Source: Rhodospirillales bacterium (GTDB taxonomy: Bacteria; Pseudomonadota; Alphaproteobacteria; Micavibrionales; Micavibrionaceae). Taken from it: a stretch of 64,000 nt of DNA. The notes under the pieces are model-generated. The model was not told the DNA's origin. It ran no database searches and saw only the letters and a program-made list of their open reading frames with translations. Positions 1 through 7,908 of this stretch are shown here, one piece after another (positions within the stretch are counted from its first letter, which is position 1; the number at the start of each line of letters is the position of its first letter). A program made the position numbers and the translations under genes. The stretch covers positions 124,001-188,000 of the forward strand of contig JACKIP010000001.1 in the NCBI GenBank assembly GCA_020638395.1, in the 5' to 3' direction.

Positions 1-1253
1 TAGCCTCCGCCATAGGGGTTCTCATGATCTTTTGTCTGGTGATGTTTATCCTGCCCCCGGTTATTGCCAGATGGGATAAAAACACTCCCTGGAAACAGGG
101 GCACGGGATGGATGTCATTTTGAATAACATTACCCGGTTTTGTGCGCATTACGCAATCAAATATGCCGGATGGGTGCTTGGAATCACGATCCTCCTGATG
201 ATAGCGGGAGCCCCGCTTATCGGCATGATTAAGATTGAAACGGATGTTTCCAGATTCTTTAAAGACACCCATCCCATTAATCTTAGCACTAAAAAAATAG
301 AAGCAAAATTTGGAGGAAGCACACAAGCAGACATTATGCTCGTGAGCGACGAGCTTGACTTCTTCAAACAACCAGAAAATCTGAAGTACGTTCTGGAATT
401 TGAGGCATGGCTAAAAACGCTCCCCAGAGTCGATCACGTAACGTCGGCAACTAATTTTATCGAAGATATGAGTTACGCTTTTAACGGAGAAGACGAGGCC
501 TACCGAACCATTCCTGATAACCGGAACCTGATTGGACAATACCTTTTTATCTATGGCGGAACCGATCTGTATAAGTATGTCAATTATGATTTTAATGCCT
601 TGCGTGTGAACATAAGCACAGCGGGTACAGAAAGTCATCAGGCTGCCATTCTTCTTGACCAAATCACAACTTATCTGGAAACCCATCCGCTCGAGGGATT
701 ACAATCAGCAGAAATTGGCGGACTGTTAGCCCTCTATGCTTCTCTGACGGAAATGATTGTCGAAACACAGCTCAACAGCCTGCTGCTGGCGCTTGTCATT
801 ATTTTTGGAATTATGCTGATATCATTCCGCTCCGCGGGAAGCGCCCTGCTTTGCATGATTCCTAATATTTCTCCTCTTCTGATCTGTTTTATGATGATGG
901 GAGCCTTCCATATCTGGCTTGATATCGGGACCGCCATGATCGCCGCAATTTGTGTTGGCATCGCCGTTGATGACACAATTCACCTTTATCACGCCTATAA
1001 CTCGCGCAGAAAAAAAGGATACAGTGTTACCTATTCTTTGATGCGCGCCTACCAGAATGCAGGCCGGGCGGTCGTGGCAACAACCATTGTTCTGTTCTCG
1101 GAATTCTTTGTAATCGTTGCCTCTGATTTTCTACCGGTGAAAAATTTTGGACTGCTGAGTTCGCTCAGCATCTTGACTGCTCTGATTTTCGATTTGCTGG
1201 TGCTGCCTGCCATCCTGATCGTCCTGATGAGAGCCAAAATTATAAAGAATTAG
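1..1253 (+). CDS. RND/MMPL-family transporter, C-terminal half (partial)
   Basis: The reading frame is open from the first complete codon of the window and has no obvious start of its own, so the gene begins upstream; the ATG at 24 is probably internal. The visible part starts at the end of the sixth membrane helix. It then shows a helix near residues 45-68 (from the ATG), a periplasmic domain to about 245, and a final bundle of five helices holding the small conserved motif GIAVDDTIH, typical of the MMPL/SSD branch of the RND superfamily. Such proteins move lipids or hydrophobic molecules across the inner membrane using the proton gradient. The substrate cannot be told. hisI follows after 10 bases, suggesting co-transcription. 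Confidence 0.8.
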   Translation, partial: ASAIGVLMIFCLVMFILPPVIARWDKNTPWKQGHGMDVILNNITRFCAHYAIKYAGWVLGITILLMIAGAPLIGMIKIETDVSRFFKDTHPINLSTKKIEAKFGGSTQADIMLVSDELDFFKQPENLKYVLEFEAWLKTLPRVDHVTSATNFIEDMSYAFNGEDEAYRTIPDNRNLIGQYLFIYGGTDLYKYVNYDFNALRVNISTAGTESHQAAILLDQITTYLETHPLEGLQSAEIGGLLALYASLTEMIVETQLNSLLLALVIIFGIMLISFRSAGSALLCMIPNISPLLICFMMMGAFHIWLDIGTAMIAAICVGIAVDDTIHLYHAYNSRRKKGYSVTYSLMRAYQNAGRAVVATTIVLFSEFFVIVASDFLPVKNFGLLSSLSILTALIFDLLVLPAILIVLMRAKIIKN

Positions 1254-1263
1254 GATCTGGCGC

Positions 1264-1656
1264 ATGAAATCTTTTCGCGACGAAGCGTCTGACTTTCTTC
1301 CGCAATGGAATGAGCAGGGATTGATTCCGGCGATTGCGCAGGATATCCACGACAAAGAGATCAAAATGATGGCGTGGATGAATGAAGAGTCCCTGAAACT
1401 GACCCTTGAGACCGGGTTTGTGCATTACTGGGCCCGCACCCGAAAAAAGATCTGGAAAAAGGGAGAAGAAAGCGGACACGTGCAAAAGCTGGTCGAGCTG
1501 CGCGTGGATTGCGATCAGGATTGCCTGCTGCTGCTGATCGAACAAACCGGCCCGGCCTGCCACACCGACCGTCCGACCTGCTTTTACCGCCGGGTTACCG
1601 CCGATGGAGGCGTGAGCTTTCTCTATAAACCGCCCGCATCTCAAACAGCTCCATGA
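1264..1656 (+). CDS. hisI: Phosphoribosyl-AMP cyclohydrolase
   Basis: 130 residues, the size of the stand-alone HisI enzyme, without the HisE pyrophosphohydrolase domain fused in enterobacteria. It opens the purine ring of phosphoribosyl-AMP in the third step of histidine synthesis. The magnesium-binding cluster around D82-C83-D84-D86 and the zinc cysteines C83, C99 and C106 are in place, as is the HTDRPTCFYR signature near the end. It stands apart from other his genes, between a transporter and a glycosyltransferase whose ATG overlaps the hisI stop codon by four bases. Confidence 0.95.
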   Translation: MKSFRDEASDFLPQWNEQGLIPAIAQDIHDKEIKMMAWMNEESLKLTLETGFVHYWARTRKKIWKKGEESGHVQKLVELRVDCDQDCLLLLIEQTGPACHTDRPTCFYRRVTADGGVSFLYKPPASQTAP

Positions 1657-2483
1657 TCCCGGTATCCGTCATTATCGTGACAAAAAATGCGGCGGCGACC
1701 CTGCCGGACTGTTTACAGGCTCTTACCGGATTTTCTGAAAGACTGGTCGTTGACTCCGCCAGCGCAGACCGCACCTGTCAGATTGCCACCGATCATGGCG
1801 CACAGCTTGTTTCCTATTTCTGGAATGGCAAATACCCTAAAAAGCGGCAGTGGTGTCTGGAGACACTGGCCCTGAAACATGACTGGGTTCTGTTCATTGA
1901 TGCCGACGAAATCATGACCCCGAAACTGGAGAAAGAAATCACGGCTCTTTTTACACCCAACTCCCCCTCCGCCGCAGATCCCTTGATAGCCGGGTACTTT
2001 ATACCCGGGCGGTATGTCTGGAACGGGCAATATCTTAAATACGGCCTCTGCAACCGTAAAATCGCCCTGCTCCACCGGCGGCGCATGATATTTCCGGAGA
2101 TTGACGACCTCGATTGCCCCGGCATGGGAGAGATTGAAGGTCATTATCAACCGGTCCCAAAATCACCGGACGGCAAGATTTCCGCTTTGTCCGCTTCACT
2201 ACACCACCACGCCAATCATTCTCCCGCCGCGTGGCTGGAGCGTCACCGGCGTTACGCTGCCTGGGAATGCTGCATAAACCGGAAGAATATCTGGCCGGAT
2301 GATCCTCTTCCCTGGCGTCGCCGGATCAAAAAATTTCTGCGGCAGAGCCCTCTGCGTCCAGAGCTCGTATTTATACACTCCTACTTTCTGAAAGGCGGAT
2401 TTCTCGACGGTGTTGCCGGATTTGAGTTTGCCCGCAGCCGCTGGCAATATTACCAGATGATCCGTTTCCCAGAAAAGGTTTGA
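1653..2483 (+). CDS. Family 2 glycosyltransferase, WaaE/KdtX type
   Basis: 276 residues. The N-terminus (SVIIVTKNAAATL) and the DADE motif at residues 83-86 are the nucleotide-sugar and metal-binding elements of GT-A fold family 2 glycosyltransferases. The KKRQW motif at about 63-67 and the overall length fit the WaaE/KdtX group that adds sugars to the lipopolysaccharide core. No membrane helix is seen, so it probably works at the cytoplasmic face. It is translationally coupled to hisI (ATGA overlap). The acceptor sugar is not predictable. Confidence 0.85.
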   Translation: MIPVSVIIVTKNAAATLPDCLQALTGFSERLVVDSASADRTCQIATDHGAQLVSYFWNGKYPKKRQWCLETLALKHDWVLFIDADEIMTPKLEKEITALFTPNSPSAADPLIAGYFIPGRYVWNGQYLKYGLCNRKIALLHRRRMIFPEIDDLDCPGMGEIEGHYQPVPKSPDGKISALSASLHHHANHSPAAWLERHRRYAAWECCINRKNIWPDDPLPWRRRIKKFLRQSPLRPELVFIHSYFLKGGFLDGVAGFEFARSRWQYYQMIRFPEKV

Positions 2484-2507
2484 CAAATCCCTGAAAATCC
2501 TTATAAA
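2480..2507 (+). promoter_or_regulatory. Predicted sigma-70 promoter of rpsD
   Basis: TTGACA at 2480-2485, a 16-base spacer and TATAAA at 2502-2507. It overlaps the stop codon of the glycosyltransferase and gives rpsD a leader of about 105 bases. Confidence 0.6.
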
Positions 2508-2619
2508 TCCTGAATATTCCTGAAAAGAGGCTGAAATCAGCCCGTTGAACTTCGGTTCAATCCTTCCCCAAGACAGGCTATCGGGACAATAATTGATAAC
2601 CTTAACCAGGAGCAACACC

Positions 2620-3240
2620 ATGAGTGAGCAAAAACGCCCAACCGCGAAGCACAAGGTCGACCGTCGTTTCGGCTGTAACCTTTGGGGCCGCGGAAAGTCC
2701 CCCTATAACATTCGCCAGAGCCGCCCCGGCATGCACGGTCAGGCCAGAGGCAAACAAACCAACTATGGTATCCAATTGATGGCCAAGCAAAAGCTGAAAG
2801 CCTATTACGGCAATATCGGCGAAAAAGCTTTCCGGAAATACTATCAGGAAGCCTCCCGTCTGCGCGGTGATACCAGCCAGAATTTGATCGGCCTGCTGGA
2901 AAGCCGTCTGGATGCCGTGATCTACCGGTCTAAATTTGCCCCGACTGTGTTTGCCGCCCGCCAGCTGGTCAGCCACAAACACGTTACCGTTAACGGCAAA
3001 AAAGTGAATATTCCTTCCTATATCGTCAAAGAAGGAGATGTCATCGAAGTTCGCACCTCCGCACGGACGATCCCTGCTGTCATGCAGGCCATCGAGTCTG
3101 CTGAGCGTGATCTGCCGGAATATATTGATATAGATGCCAAAGGATTTAAAGCGACGTTCCTACGCACTCCGCGTCTGGAAGATGTTCCTTATCCTGTACA
3201 AATGGAACCTCATCTGGTCGTGGAATTCTATTCCCGTTAA
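2620..3240 (+). CDS. rpsD: 30S ribosomal protein S4
   Basis: 206 residues from the ATG at 2620, preceded by AGGAG seven bases upstream; a longer frame from a TTG at 2593 has no better signal. The protein has the N-terminal S4 region with RPGMHGQ and the RNA-binding S4 domain (residues about 93-155). S4 is a primary 16S rRNA-binding protein that nucleates the 30S body. It stands alone here, not in the alpha operon with rpoA, with its own promoter upstream and a terminator downstream. Confidence 0.97.
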   Translation: MSEQKRPTAKHKVDRRFGCNLWGRGKSPYNIRQSRPGMHGQARGKQTNYGIQLMAKQKLKAYYGNIGEKAFRKYYQEASRLRGDTSQNLIGLLESRLDAVIYRSKFAPTVFAARQLVSHKHVTVNGKKVNIPSYIVKEGDVIEVRTSARTIPAVMQAIESAERDLPEYIDIDAKGFKATFLRTPRLEDVPYPVQMEPHLVVEFYSR

Positions 3241-3267
3241 TCATTTGAGCATTACTCAGAAATCACA

Positions 3268-3296
3268 AATATCCCGCCTCTTGCGGGATATTTTTT
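3268..3296 (+). terminator. Rho-independent terminator of rpsD
   Basis: A ten-base-pair stem (3268-3277 with 3283-3292), loop CTCTT, followed by a run of T to 3296. It lies 28 bases after the rpsD stop. Confidence 0.9.
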
Positions 3297-3376
3297 ACCT
3301 TTTTCAGAAAAATAACCGTCTTATTTTCTTGACATACTGTTATACTTTGAGTTCGATTTGCAAGGATTCCTAAACC

Positions 3377-4087
3377 ATGTGGCACACACAGATGAGCCTT
3401 AATACCGCTCCGACCTCAAATGCCGATAAAATTATACGGCTATTGATGAACCTGCGCGAAAAAGGAATCACTGATACCCGCGTTCTGGGTGCCATCGAAA
3501 AAATTCCCCGTGAGCTTTTTATCCCACAGGAAATGCGCGACCAGGCCTATGAAGACATAGCCCTGCCAATCGGACGCGGCCAGACAATATCCCAGCCGGT
3601 TGTTGTCGGATTGATGACACAGGCTCTGCAAATCGGGGATCGAGACAAAGTCCTGGAGATCGGCACCGGATCAGGGTATCAGGCCGCCGTGTTGTCAAAA
3701 CTATGCCGCCGACTTTATACAATTGAGCGGCATAAACCATTATTAATTGGCGCACATGCTTTGTTTGAAGCTCTCAGCCTGCGCAATATCACAGCTATTT
3801 GCGCCGACGGAATGAAAGGTTGGCCGGTCATCAATGGCAATTCGCAGGCTCCGTTCCAAAGAATTATCGTCACAGCCGCCGCCCGCGGTAATCCACCACA
3901 GGAATTGCTCGACCAACTGGATATTGACGGCATTATGGTTTGCCCGGTGGGTAACAGTACCGACGATCAGGTTTTGAAAAAATATGTCAAACTATCCGAC
4001 GACACTTTTTCTATCTCGGATATCTGCCCGGTCCGGTTCGTGCCGCTTCTGCCACATATCGCCAGAGACAGCGAAGAAAGAGACTGA
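3377..4087 (+). CDS. pcm: Protein-L-isoaspartate O-methyltransferase
   Basis: 236 residues. The enzyme uses S-adenosylmethionine to methylate isoaspartyl residues in aged proteins so that they can be repaired. The SAM-binding loop EIGTGSG lies at residues 94-100 and the family motif GRGQTISQP at 67-75. An AAGGA sequence sits ten bases before the ATG; a second ATG five codons in is possible. A candidate extended -10 element (TG then TATACT, 3338-3346) lies just upstream, with no good -35. It follows the rpsD terminator, so it is probably a separate unit. Confidence 0.93.
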   Translation: MWHTQMSLNTAPTSNADKIIRLLMNLREKGITDTRVLGAIEKIPRELFIPQEMRDQAYEDIALPIGRGQTISQPVVVGLMTQALQIGDRDKVLEIGTGSGYQAAVLSKLCRRLYTIERHKPLLIGAHALFEALSLRNITAICADGMKGWPVINGNSQAPFQRIIVTAAARGNPPQELLDQLDIDGIMVCPVGNSTDDQVLKKYVKLSDDTFSISDICPVRFVPLLPHIARDSEERD

Positions 4088-4088
4088 C

Positions 4089-4219
4089 AGCCTGCTGAAG
4101 AAGTCTAAAAACGACAAACCCGTCATTCTGAGCGCAGCGAAGACTCTTTTGTTTCAACGGGTTAAGATCCTTCGCTCATGGCTCAGGATAACGAGTTTCG
4201 GCTTTTGCAGAGCGTTCTA
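4089..4219 (+). repeat. Family A palindromic repeat, copy A1
   Basis: About 131 bases. The core reads GTCATTCTGAGC ... GGCTCAGGATAAC, an imperfect inverted repeat. The right end (CTTTTGCAGAG...TTCTA) matches the termini of the copy at 15013-15150. It is in the same orientation as copy A2 at 5448-5582. Confidence 0.8.
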
Positions 4220-4225
4220 AAAAAA

Positions 4226-4699
4226 TCAGCAAATGCCGGGTTCGAAACCGGAAACCTGCGACTGCGGCTGTGCCGCCGCACCGTGACCACTCCGCCATGA
4301 TTGCAACTCAGCTTCATACTCGGAATGGAGAATTTCAATAATCTCATCGACGGAAACGTTCATCTCGGCAATACTATCCAGCAAATCCAGTGCGGCCTCT
4401 GTTGGAAATTGAACAGCGACCCCTTGCTCCAGATAAGCCGCCAAAGCACTGGCTGGCATGATCACATCAACATCCGCCACGGGCTTTCCATAGAGATTTT
4501 TTTTTCCGACCAGATTCAAAACACGTAAGGATATGTCCGGGTCATCCGGCCGGCCCGGGGCTTGTTTCCGTCCATGACAGAGCAACATCATATCGGGCTG
4601 TATCACTCCGGCCCATGGATCATCTTCGGAAACGGCCTCCATAATGAGATACATCTTTGGAGATCTTGGATTTTGATGAATATAAGTATGAGTTCCCAA
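4226..4699 (-). CDS. Hypothetical protein in repeat-flanked pair
   Basis: 157 residues from a TTG start preceded by GGGAG at seven bases. I do not recognise it. It is soluble, acidic in the second half, and ends in a Gln/Ala-rich tail with a cysteine as last residue. It lies 34 bases downstream of the gene at 4734-5417, and both use the same AGGGAGA ribosome-binding sequence, so the two probably form one operon. The pair is bracketed by direct copies of repeat family A. Confidence 0.6.
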   Translation of the reverse strand: MGTHTYIHQNPRSPKMYLIMEAVSEDDPWAGVIQPDMMLLCHGRKQAPGRPDDPDISLRVLNLVGKKNLYGKPVADVDVIMPASALAAYLEQGVAVQFPTEAALDLLDSIAEMNVSVDEIIEILHSEYEAELQSWRSGHGAAAQPQSQVSGFEPGIC

Positions 4700-4733
4700 T
4701 AGTATTCTCCCTGTTATTGGTTATAAATTCTTA

Positions 4734-5417
4734 TCAGTGATGATATAATTGAGGCTGATTCAGCCCCCAGCATCTATTTCCCGGAGAGGAATGCCAGACG
4801 TGTTCCGTCAGCTCTTCCGGAGAGAGGTGTAATATGTCTTGCACCTCAATCGTCGGAGCACAAAGCACAGCCTCTCCCGTCCCTAAAGAGGTAAGAACAT
4901 CTCGCGCATTCAGTTTCGTTAATCCCTTGAAAAAGACATTTTTCAGCCCTGGGCAGCAAACGACCGACTGCATATTTGATAAATCTTCCATATCTTCCCC
5001 AAAGAAAAGATCGCCACTTTGGTCGGTTGATAAGGTATAAAGCTTATATGTATTGCATATTCCCCCAAAACGGACAGGAACGAAAGGGATATTCTGTAAA
5101 AATGGAGTCTCAGCATCTCTGGACTCAAAAATATCTTGCAAAGACAGCGGAACCTGATCTCCCTCCGAATCAGTGCAAAAACCGGGAGCATTTAAAATGA
5201 ATCCGACGACATATTCTCCACCTGCTTCCGAGGAAAACACATCATAAATCCACAAAACGGGGTTTTTAAACATCGCCACACCGCCATCAGAAGAAGGAAA
5301 CTCTGCCAATCCGTTATAAAGAACCAACCGACCCGGCAGATCTGCGACCTCCTTCACACGATCAACAACCTCCTGCGAACCGGAAAAAAAAGAGCTATCC
5401 TGCGCCGAAGCAACCAT
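4734..5417 (-). CDS. Hypothetical protein, possibly divergent AlgH/YqgE-like
   Basis: 227 residues, start supported by GGGAG eight bases upstream. No family is certain. Two stretches resemble the AlgH/YqgE (UPF0301) fold by eye: FKNPVLWIYD followed by YVVGFILNAP (residues about 50-77), comparable to the beta-strand and the 'GxxINxP' segment, and VPVRFGGICNTYKLYTL (about 112-128), comparable to the 'GGPV...fvLH' segment. Similarity is weak and spacing differs, so this is a suggestion only. No signal peptide or membrane helix. First gene of a two-gene unit bounded by family A repeats. Confidence 0.5.
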   Translation of the reverse strand: MVASAQDSSFFSGSQEVVDRVKEVADLPGRLVLYNGLAEFPSSDGGVAMFKNPVLWIYDVFSSEAGGEYVVGFILNAPGFCTDSEGDQVPLSLQDIFESRDAETPFLQNIPFVPVRFGGICNTYKLYTLSTDQSGDLFFGEDMEDLSNMQSVVCCPGLKNVFFKGLTKLNARDVLTSLGTGEAVLCAPTIEVQDILHLSPEELTEHVWHSSPGNRCWGLNQPQLYHH

Positions 5418-5447
5418 TACTTATCTCCCTGATATTTTAATTATCGT

Positions 5448-5582
5448 TCAGAAAGCTCTGAAAAAGTCTTTAATTTTACAGAGACGTCATTCTGAGCCGA
5501 GTGAAGAATCTTTTGTTTCAACAACCTAAGATCCTTCGCCTGCGGCTCAGGATGACGAGTCTAGACTTTTGCGGAGTCTTCC
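5448..5582 (+). repeat. Family A palindromic repeat, copy A2
   Basis: About 135 bases, same orientation as A1, with core GTCATTCTGAGC ... GGCTCAGGATGAC. It lies just upstream of the start of the gene at 4734-5417 and fills most of the 255-base gap before ctaA. Confidence 0.8.
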
Positions 5583-5672
5583 TTATCGTCTATTATTGTA
5601 TGTAAGCATATAAATATTCTTATGTGAATATTTATTTTAGAAACTTCCACAAGCATTGTCTTTTACGTAATT

Positions 5673-6677
5673 TTATTTCAATCTCTGCAAATAAGACACA
5701 AACGTCCCGATCAATAAAAAAGCTCCGGCCTGATGCAGCACGGCCAGCGGCAACCAGACCTGCGTCAGTAAGGTGGAAATACCGAGGGAGGCCTGCACCA
5801 GAACCAGAATCGGCAAAAGAGGCATTTCAGGAAACTTGTCCTTTCGCGCTCTGTGATGAGCATACAGACCCATCACAGCCAAAAAGGATAGTATTCCCAG
5901 ACACCGGTGCAGGAATTGAATCCCAACAGGATTCTCGAAAAAATTAACCCAGAGCGGTGTCAGATGTATTGCATCCGGCGGCAAAACCTGACCACCCATC
6001 AGCGGAAATTCGTTATACACCATCCCCGCATCCATACCGGCGACATAGGCTCCCCAGATGACAGTCACCCCTAGAAGGTATAAGGTTCCCCATGACTGAT
6101 AGGTCAACAGCCAGGATGCAGAAATCTTTACGCCGCCGGCAATATCGCGTGCCGTCCAGATCAGCGTGCCGAAAATCAAAAATGCCAGTCCCAGATGCGC
6201 CGCCAGCCGGAAATGACTGACTTCCGGATGATCGACCAGTCCGCTTTTGACCATATACCAGCCCATCCCCCCCTGTAATCCGCCAAGAAGAAAAATCACC
6301 AGCAATCGCCCCTTATAACCGGAGGGGATTTTATTCCTGATCCAGAAGTACAAAAGCGGCAGAGCATAAACCATCCCGATCAACCGGCCGAACAGACGAT
6401 GCAGCCATTCCCAGAAAAATATTTTTTTAAAATCTTCCAGATCCATCCAGAAGTGTTTGTGCTGAAATTCCGGGCTTTGCTGATACATGGCATAAACACG
6501 CTGCCATTCGGCCTCATTGAGCGGCGGTAGGGCCCCGATCAGCGGCCGCCACTCAACCATACTCAATCCGCTTTCCGTCAGGCGGGTAATCGCGCCGATC
6601 AGCGCCATGCAAAAAACCATAAACGCAGTGATAGAAAGCCAGAGTATAATTTGGGAATTTGAATTGATTTTTATCAT
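5673..6677 (-). CDS. ctaA: Haem A synthase (COX15/CtaA)
   Basis: 334 residues from the ATG at 6677 (MIKINS); a longer frame to 6740 would run into the divergent neighbour. It is an eight-helix inner-membrane protein that oxidises the C8 methyl of haem O to the formyl group of haem A for cytochrome aa3 oxidase. Characteristic pieces are ITRLTESGLSMVEW near the N-terminus, FWEWLHRLFGR (haem histidine), the central LAAHLG and the late FLHRCLG. The length fits the type found in alphaproteobacteria and mitochondria. Other oxidase-assembly genes in the window are ctaG (40457) and a CoxF-like ORF (48247), none adjacent. Confidence 0.95.
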   Translation of the reverse strand: MIKINSNSQIILWLSITAFMVFCMALIGAITRLTESGLSMVEWRPLIGALPPLNEAEWQRVYAMYQQSPEFQHKHFWMDLEDFKKIFFWEWLHRLFGRLIGMVYALPLLYFWIRNKIPSGYKGRLLVIFLLGGLQGGMGWYMVKSGLVDHPEVSHFRLAAHLGLAFLIFGTLIWTARDIAGGVKISASWLLTYQSWGTLYLLGVTVIWGAYVAGMDAGMVYNEFPLMGGQVLPPDAIHLTPLWVNFFENPVGIQFLHRCLGILSFLAVMGLYAHHRARKDKFPEMPLLPILVLVQASLGISTLLTQVWLPLAVLHQAGAFLLIGTFVSYLQRLK

Positions 6678-6729
6678 TTTATTCTTATGGTAGGTCTTCA
6701 CAATAACAGGAAAAACCGGAAGAGCAAGC

Positions 6730-7758
6730 ATGTCCCCCATCCACCAGACTGATGTGATTATTATTGGCGCAGGCCCCGTTGGGCTGTTCGCCGTTTTTGA
6801 GCTGGGACTGCTGGATATGAAGTGTCATCTGGTGGATATTCTGGACCGCCCCGGCGGACAATGCGCAGAACTGTACCCCGAAAAACCAATTTACGACATT
6901 CCCGGCTACCCGGTGATTACCGGACAGGACCTGACTGACCGCCTGATGGAACAGATCGCGCCGTTTTCCCCGACATTCCATCTGGCCCAAATGGCGGAAG
7001 GTCTAAAAAAATTGGAAAGCGGTCTCTGGCAACTCACCACCGATATGGGAACGGTTATACAGGCTCCTGTCATCGTGATTGCCGCAGGCGGCGGCTCTTT
7101 CGTCCCCAAAAAACCATCTCTGGAGGGACTGGAGCCTTACGAAGGCACCTCCGTCTTTTACGCCGTCCGCCAGATGGAAAAATTCCGCGACAAAAACATC
7201 CTGATTGCCGGCGGCGGTGATTCGGCGCTGGACTGGACTCTCAATCTGCAACCATTGGCCAAATCAATCGCACTGGTCCACCGCCGCGATGATTTCCGCG
7301 CCGCGCCGGATAGCGTTAATAAGATGCGCGCTCTGGTGGCAGAGGGCAAACTTTCCCTGCATATCGGAACGCTGGACAGCGTGAAAGGTACGGGATCGCA
7401 AATTTCCGCGGTGACCGTCACCTCCGGGGATAAAGGATCTTATGACATTCCCTGCGATACGTTTCTGGCGTTTTACGGTCTGACAATGAAACTTGGCCCC
7501 ATTGCCAATTTCGGACTTAACCTGACGGAAAATCTGATCCCGGTCGATACGGAAAAATTTGAAACCGAAACGCCAGGAATTTTTGCCATTGGTGATATCA
7601 ATACCTACCCCGGCAAGCTTAAGCTGATTCTATCCGGATTCCATGAGGCCGCTCTTATGGCACAACAGGCTTTCCGGTATGTCTTCCCGGATAAAAAACT
7701 GCGCTTCCAGTACACAACCTCTTCTTCTTCTCTGCAAAACAAGCTGGGGGTGAGTTAA
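6730..7758 (+). CDS. Ferredoxin-NADP reductase, thioredoxin-reductase-like type
   Basis: 342 residues. FAD-binding GAGPVG at 13-18, NADP-binding GGGDSA at 161-166, and the C-terminal GIFAIGD motif that contacts FAD. The CxxC redox pair of thioredoxin reductase is absent, which together with the length and the PGGQCAELYP segment identifies the TrxR-like ferredoxin/flavodoxin-NADP reductase group (YumC type). It would pass electrons between NADPH and ferredoxin; a [2Fe-2S] ferredoxin is encoded at 24526. It is divergent from ctaA with 52 bases between start codons, so the promoters overlap. Confidence 0.88.
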   Translation: MSPIHQTDVIIIGAGPVGLFAVFELGLLDMKCHLVDILDRPGGQCAELYPEKPIYDIPGYPVITGQDLTDRLMEQIAPFSPTFHLAQMAEGLKKLESGLWQLTTDMGTVIQAPVIVIAAGGGSFVPKKPSLEGLEPYEGTSVFYAVRQMEKFRDKNILIAGGGDSALDWTLNLQPLAKSIALVHRRDDFRAAPDSVNKMRALVAEGKLSLHIGTLDSVKGTGSQISAVTVTSGDKGSYDIPCDTFLAFYGLTMKLGPIANFGLNLTENLIPVDTEKFETETPGIFAIGDINTYPGKLKLILSGFHEAALMAQQAFRYVFPDKKLRFQYTTSSSSLQNKLGVS

Positions 7759-7777
7759 CCCTATCCCTCAAAGCAAA

Positions 7778-7801
7778 ACCGCCGCTCAGGTGAGCGACGG
7801 T
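7778..7801. other. Inverted repeat between convergent genes
   Basis: An 11-base inverted repeat with one mismatch (ACCGCCGCTCA / TGAGCGACGGT) 20 bases after the reductase stop. It lacks a T tract, so terminator function is only possible. The rest of the 150-base gap shows nothing clear. Confidence 0.35.
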
Positions 7802-7908
7802 CATGTGAAGAGGAGAACAAATATTTTGTTACTTTAATATCTCATAACATTGTGACAGAATTAGGGCCGCGACCGGAAATTTGCGCAGAATCTTTGCTAT
7901 AACGGCCT

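Noticed and set aside
3329..3346. TTGACA and TATACT upstream of pcm as a standard promoter
   Set aside because: The two boxes are only six bases apart; only an extended -10 reading is possible.
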